64,000 nucleotides of DNA, from positions 682,001 to 746,000 of the forward strand of contig CANMQI010000001.1 of NCBI GenBank assembly GCA_947499955.1. Reading direction: 5' to 3'. Below are positions 60,823 through 64,000 of the stretch, piece after piece (position 1 is the stretch's first letter; each line of letters starts with the position of its first letter). The translations under genes and the position numbers were made by a program. The notes under the pieces were generated by a model. It saw only the letters and a list, made by a program, of their open reading frames with translations. It was not told the DNA's origin and searched no databases. This DNA comes from an uncultured Granulosicoccus sp. (GTDB lineage Bacteria; Pseudomonadota; Gammaproteobacteria; Granulosicoccales; Granulosicoccaceae).

Positions 60823-61483
60823 CAACAAGTTGATATCCCAGGCCTCGCAATGTTCGGATAGCCACCCCACTGCCGTTCAATTTGCGTCGCAGACGCGAGA
60901 CATACAGTTCTATGGCATTGGTACCGACATCGGCCTCATCGAAGGAGAACATGCGATTGAGAATATGCTCCTTGGAGGCAACCCTGCCACGCCGATCGAG
61001 CAGCGCTTCGAGCAGGCTGAACTCGCGCCTGGTCAGGATGAGCTCCTCGCCGTTGCAGCTCAGGGTCTTGCCGGCGACATCGATGACCAGAGAACCGAAC
61101 TCGACGACGGTTTCCCGCACCGTGGGAGAGCGCCGGTGCAAGGCACGTACCCGCGCCTGCAATTCACGCAGATCGAAGGGCTTGGTCAGATAATCATCAG
61201 CGCCGCCATCGAGTGATGAGACCCGCTCTTCGATGCCAAGCCGGGCGGTCAGCATCAGCACCGGGATGCTGTTGCGCTCGCGTCGCAGTTCGCTCAGCAA
61301 GTCCTTGCCACTGCCATCGGGCAGGTTGATATCGAGAATCAGCACATCGTACTGCTGCAGGGACAGACTGCTGCGAGCCTGCTTGAGGTCGAAGGCGCAA
61401 TCCAGGGTGTCTCCAGCGCGCGCGAAGCTCAGCGCGATTGCTTCGGCGACATCTGCTGTGTCCTCAACCAGTAACAGGCGCAT
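60812..61483 (-). CDS. tctD: TctD-like OmpR-family response regulator
   Basis: 223 aa. Receiver domain with D51 in LILDINLPDGSG and acidic pair near residue 7, Lys in YLTKPFDL, then a winged helix DNA-binding domain (TRREFSLLEALLDRRGR). It is the partner of the kinase downstream and very likely acts in the 166-bp gap to tctC, whose promoter region holds TATAAA (61579-61584). Target sites cannot be recognised by eye. Confidence 0.88.
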   Translation of the reverse strand: MRLLLVEDTADVAEAIALSFARAGDTLDCAFDLKQARSSLSLQQYDVLILDINLPDGSGKDLLSELRRERNSIPVLMLTARLGIEERVSSLDGGADDYLTKPFDLRELQARVRALHRRSPTVRETVVEFGSLVIDVAGKTLSCNGEELILTRREFSLLEALLDRRGRVASKEHILNRMFSFDEADVGTNAIELYVSRLRRKLNGSGVAIRTLRGLGYQLVDEA

Positions 61484-61649
61484 GTGTTCAGGGCTCCGAA
61501 CGGCATCGAGAGTGCGGGTGTCGCCAGCATTGCGGCAAGGGTTATCTCGGCGGTGACAGGCTCATGACAGGTTGAAAGTATAAAACATACGACAAGCCGT
61601 CACAGCTGAATTGCTGGAATGGCCGAACTGACTCACCAAAGGAATCAAG

Positions 61650-62636
61650 ATGACTATCACTCGGAACAAGAACAGACTGCTGCTGGCGTCTCTGGCCCTG
61701 CTGGCCAGCACCGCTCTGCACGCCTACGAACCTGAAAACACGGAATGCATCGCGCCGGCCGATCCGGGCGGCGGCTGGGACTTCACTTGCCGGCAGGTGG
61801 GCAAGACCATGCAGGATATCAAGGCCATACCCGGCACGCTGCAAGTCACCAACATGTCCGGTGGTGGTGGTGGTGTTGCATTCGCCGCGGTCGTCAACAA
61901 GCGTAGTGACGACAATGACCTGATCATCGCGGCCTCCGCCGCCACGGCCACCCGTCTGGCGCAGGGCGCCTACCCCGGTAACGACATGAGCCAGGTGCGC
62001 TGGCTGGGATCCGTGGGTGCCGACTACGGCATCATCGCCGTGGCCAAGGATAGCCCGGTGCAGTCACTGGACGATCTGCTCGCTCAGATGAAATCCGACC
62101 CACGTTCCGTTGCCATCGGTGGTGGTTCAGCCGTGGGTGGCTGGGATCATCTGAAAGTGCTGCTGGTGGCCACCAAGGCGGGAATCGAAGATGTACGTAC
62201 CGTCAAGTACGTGGCCTTCGACGGCGGCGGTGAGGCGATCACACAGGTGCTCGGTGGCTCATTGCAGGCCTATACCGGTGATGCCTCCGAAGCCAAGGGC
62301 TTTGTGGATTCAGGCGATATCCGCATCATCGCGGTGCTCGCGCCGGAACGGCTCGAAGGCGACTTCGCCTCCTTCCCGACGGCCCGTGAACAGGGCATCG
62401 ATGTTGTCGGCGCCAACTGGCGCGGTTTCTATGCCCCGGGTGGCATGAGCGATGAAGCGTATGACTACTGGGTAGAGACAATCGGCAAGGTCTACGCCTC
62501 CGATGAATGGAAGCAATCCATGGCAGACAGCGGCCTGGCCCCTCTGGACCTGCAAGGCGCCGAGTTCGAAGCCTTCGTGGCCGAATCAGTCTCCTCGATC
62601 ACTGACCTGTCCAGACAGATCGGCCTGATCAAGTAA
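61650..62636 (+). CDS. tctC: tripartite tricarboxylate transporter binding protein
   Basis: 328 aa. Signal peptide (LLLASLALLASTALHA) then the TctC fold: CIAPADPGGGWDFTCRQVGKTM near the N-terminus is the family hallmark, where the loop holds the carboxylate. It delivers citrate or another organic acid from the periplasm to TctAB. It is divergent from the TctDE regulators and starts the tctCBA operon; the AAGGAA before the ATG is a good ribosome site. Confidence 0.92.
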   Translation: MTITRNKNRLLLASLALLASTALHAYEPENTECIAPADPGGGWDFTCRQVGKTMQDIKAIPGTLQVTNMSGGGGGVAFAAVVNKRSDDNDLIIAASAATATRLAQGAYPGNDMSQVRWLGSVGADYGIIAVAKDSPVQSLDDLLAQMKSDPRSVAIGGGSAVGGWDHLKVLLVATKAGIEDVRTVKYVAFDGGGEAITQVLGGSLQAYTGDASEAKGFVDSGDIRIIAVLAPERLEGDFASFPTAREQGIDVVGANWRGFYAPGGMSDEAYDYWVETIGKVYASDEWKQSMADSGLAPLDLQGAEFEAFVAESVSSITDLSRQIGLIK

Positions 62637-62759
62637 GCGTTTCGGAGCCTGTCATTCAGGCTCCCGAGAGGGTCGACATGCCCGCCCGGCCGTGCGCCCG
62701 GTGCGCGGCATGCCGACCTCTTGCCCCCTCCCGTACCAACCTACCCAGAGTTATCCATC

Positions 62760-63191
62760 ATGAGTGATCGCATTTTCGGTGGCGTCGGACTCCTGTTCGC
62801 GCTGCTGTTCATCTGGGCGGCCTTCCATATCGAGTTGAGCTTCATCTCCGATCCGGTCGGACCGCGAACCTTTCCCATCATCATTGCCATTGTCATGGCC
62901 GTGTCCAGCCTGGTCATCTTCATCAAGCCCGATGTCGAACCGAAATGGCCCCAGGCAGCGCGCCTGCTGGAGATCGTCATCGCCGCGGCGGTCATGGTGC
63001 TCTACGCCCTGGCACTACCGGTCGCAGGCTTCCTGATCGCCACCGCTGTCGCAGCCGCCTTTCTGACATGGCGACTGGGAACCCAGCCTCTGTGGGCTGT
63101 TGTCTCCGGCGTGCTGACCTCTGTCGGCATCTACACCGTTTTTCATCTGATTCTGGGACTGTCGCTCGCGCGCGGCCCGTTCGGATTCTAG
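62760..63191 (+). CDS. tctB: tripartite tricarboxylate transporter small membrane subunit
   Basis: 143 aa, four transmembrane helices (GLLFALLFIWAAFHI; FPIIIAIVMAVSSLVIFI; LEIVIAAAVMVLYALALPVAG; AVVSGVLTSVGIYTVFHLIL). The start at 62760 is chosen because the leading stretch to 62721 is proline-rich and not membrane-like. It pairs with TctA, which holds the transport path. The gap of 15 bp before tctA indicates co-translation. Confidence 0.88.
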   Translation: MSDRIFGGVGLLFALLFIWAAFHIELSFISDPVGPRTFPIIIAIVMAVSSLVIFIKPDVEPKWPQAARLLEIVIAAAVMVLYALALPVAGFLIATAVAAAFLTWRLGTQPLWAVVSGVLTSVGIYTVFHLILGLSLARGPFGF

Positions 63192-63206
63192 GGAGCACCA
63201 GGACTG

Positions 63207-64000
63207 ATGGAATCACTCAATTCGTTACTCAACGGCTTTGCTGTCGCCCTGACGTGGCAGCATGTCTTTCTGGCATTGATGGGCTGCTTTCTGGGCACCA
63301 TCATCGGTGCCCTGCCCGGCCTCGGCCCCTCGAACGGGGTGGCCATACTCATCCCACTGGCGTTCACCCTGGGTCTGGCCCCGACTGCCGCCATGATCCT
63401 GCTGACGTCGGTGTATTACGGCGCCATGTACGGTGGACGCATCTCCTCGATTCTGCTCAACATCCCGGGGGACGAACCGGCGTTGATGACCACCCTGGAT
63501 GGCTATCCGATGGCCCAGCAGGGACGCGCCGGTGAAGCGCTGGCCCTGTCCGGTGTCGCCTCGTTTGTCGGTGCCTTCTTTGCCACCTGGGGTCTGGTCT
63601 TTCTGGCCCCGCAACTGGTCAAGGTGGCCCTGTTGTTCGGACCTGCCGAGTACTTCGCCCTGTTTACCCTGGCCTTTGCCACCCTGGGCGGCATCACCTC
63701 GAAGAACCAGGCCAAGGCCGCTTTCGCCGCCGCGCTGGGTATCGTGATTGCCATGGTCGGTGTGGATGGCCAGACCGGTGTACCCCGGTTTACCTTTGGT
63801 GAAGTGCACTTGTATGACGGTATCGATTTCCTGGTGGCCATCGTCGGACTCTTCGCGCTGTCCGAGGTGTTCCTGTTTCTCGAACATCGCGGTGATGGCA
63901 CCGGCGAAGGCAAGCAGGCCAGCGTGGGTATCGGTCGCATCACACCCTCCTGGAAACTGCTGAAGAGCTGCACACCCACCATGCTGCGCACCTCTTTCAT
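63207..64000 (+). CDS. tctA: tripartite tricarboxylate transporter large membrane subunit (cut by window end)
   Basis: The first 264 codons are in the window and the frame is open to the edge. The protein starts MESLNSLLNGFAVAL with the ATG at 63207, 15 bp after the tctB stop, and shows the TctA signatures: GTIIGALPGLGPSNGVAILIP, YYGAMYGGRISSILLNIPGDEP and ATLGGITSKNQAKAA. Full TctA is about 500 aa with 9-12 helices, so roughly half is missing. It carries the sodium- or proton-coupled transport of the acid supplied by TctC. Confidence 0.92.
   Translation, partial: MESLNSLLNGFAVALTWQHVFLALMGCFLGTIIGALPGLGPSNGVAILIPLAFTLGLAPTAAMILLTSVYYGAMYGGRISSILLNIPGDEPALMTTLDGYPMAQQGRAGEALALSGVASFVGAFFATWGLVFLAPQLVKVALLFGPAEYFALFTLAFATLGGITSKNQAKAAFAAALGIVIAMVGVDGQTGVPRFTFGEVHLYDGIDFLVAIVGLFALSEVFLFLEHRGDGTGEGKQASVGIGRITPSWKLLKSCTPTMLRTSF

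Noticed and set aside
1-64000. tRNA, rRNA, CRISPR arrays, insertion sequences and prophage genes
   Set aside because: I looked through the intergenic gaps and the coding set and saw no cloverleaf, repeat-spacer array, transposase or phage structural gene.

Overview
The window is one continuous stretch of a Gram-negative bacterial chromosome, moderately GC-rich and densely coded on both strands. It carries 55 complete genes and one cut by the right edge. The trxA/rho/rhlB neighbourhood, waaA, lpxL, kdkA, glnE, tolC-type and pcm genes and tripartite tricarboxylate transporter genes point to a gammaproteobacterium. Sucrose-phosphate synthase plus sucrose-phosphatase suggests a marine or salt-stressed lifestyle. 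A Granulosicoccus-like or Chromatiales-related organism would fit, but that is inference. I found no rRNA, tRNA, CRISPR array, insertion sequence or prophage.

Left part (1-21.7 kb): an NRPS-like adenylation/carrier/hydrolase protein; pseudouridine-5'-phosphate glycosidase; a TrpD-family paralogue; siroheme synthase, a small Rieske protein and a truncated haemoglobin. Next come a Rhs-type lipase gene interrupted by one in-frame TAG and an overlapping ankyrin lipoprotein, then an alpha/beta hydrolase gene bracketed by 40-bp direct repeats. A minus-strand run follows: oligopeptidase B, DsrK-, DsrM- and DsrC-like proteins, a sirohydrochlorin chelatase and a HisD-family dehydrogenase. The two sucrose genes close this part.

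Middle (22-36 kb): a polyamine catabolism set (class I glutamine amidotransferase, PuuA-like and PuuB-like), a LysM protein and an SDR. The standout is the plus-strand kai cluster at 27.2-34.2 kb. It encodes a response regulator whose C-terminus resembles the KaiC-binding domain of KaiA, then KaiB, KaiC with conserved phosphorylation sites, a PAS histidine kinase, and a large BLUF-like/CheB/CheR/PAS protein. A convergent PAS-GGDEF-EAL gene overlaps the end of the cluster. I read this as a candidate KaiABC-type clock outside the cyanobacteria with its own output or input proteins.

Right part (36-64 kb): a Bcr-type efflux pump, CitE-like lyase and BenE transporter operon; purD; the trxA-rho and rhlB region; cspA; a pcm-tolC-lpxL-waaA operon; two small basic or DNA-binding proteins; a glnE-zinc finger-kdkA operon; an orphan ABC ATPase; an LhgO-like oxidase; a secreted glycoside hydrolase. 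The end holds a TctD/TctE two-component system with an accessory periplasmic binding protein, divergent from tctCBA.
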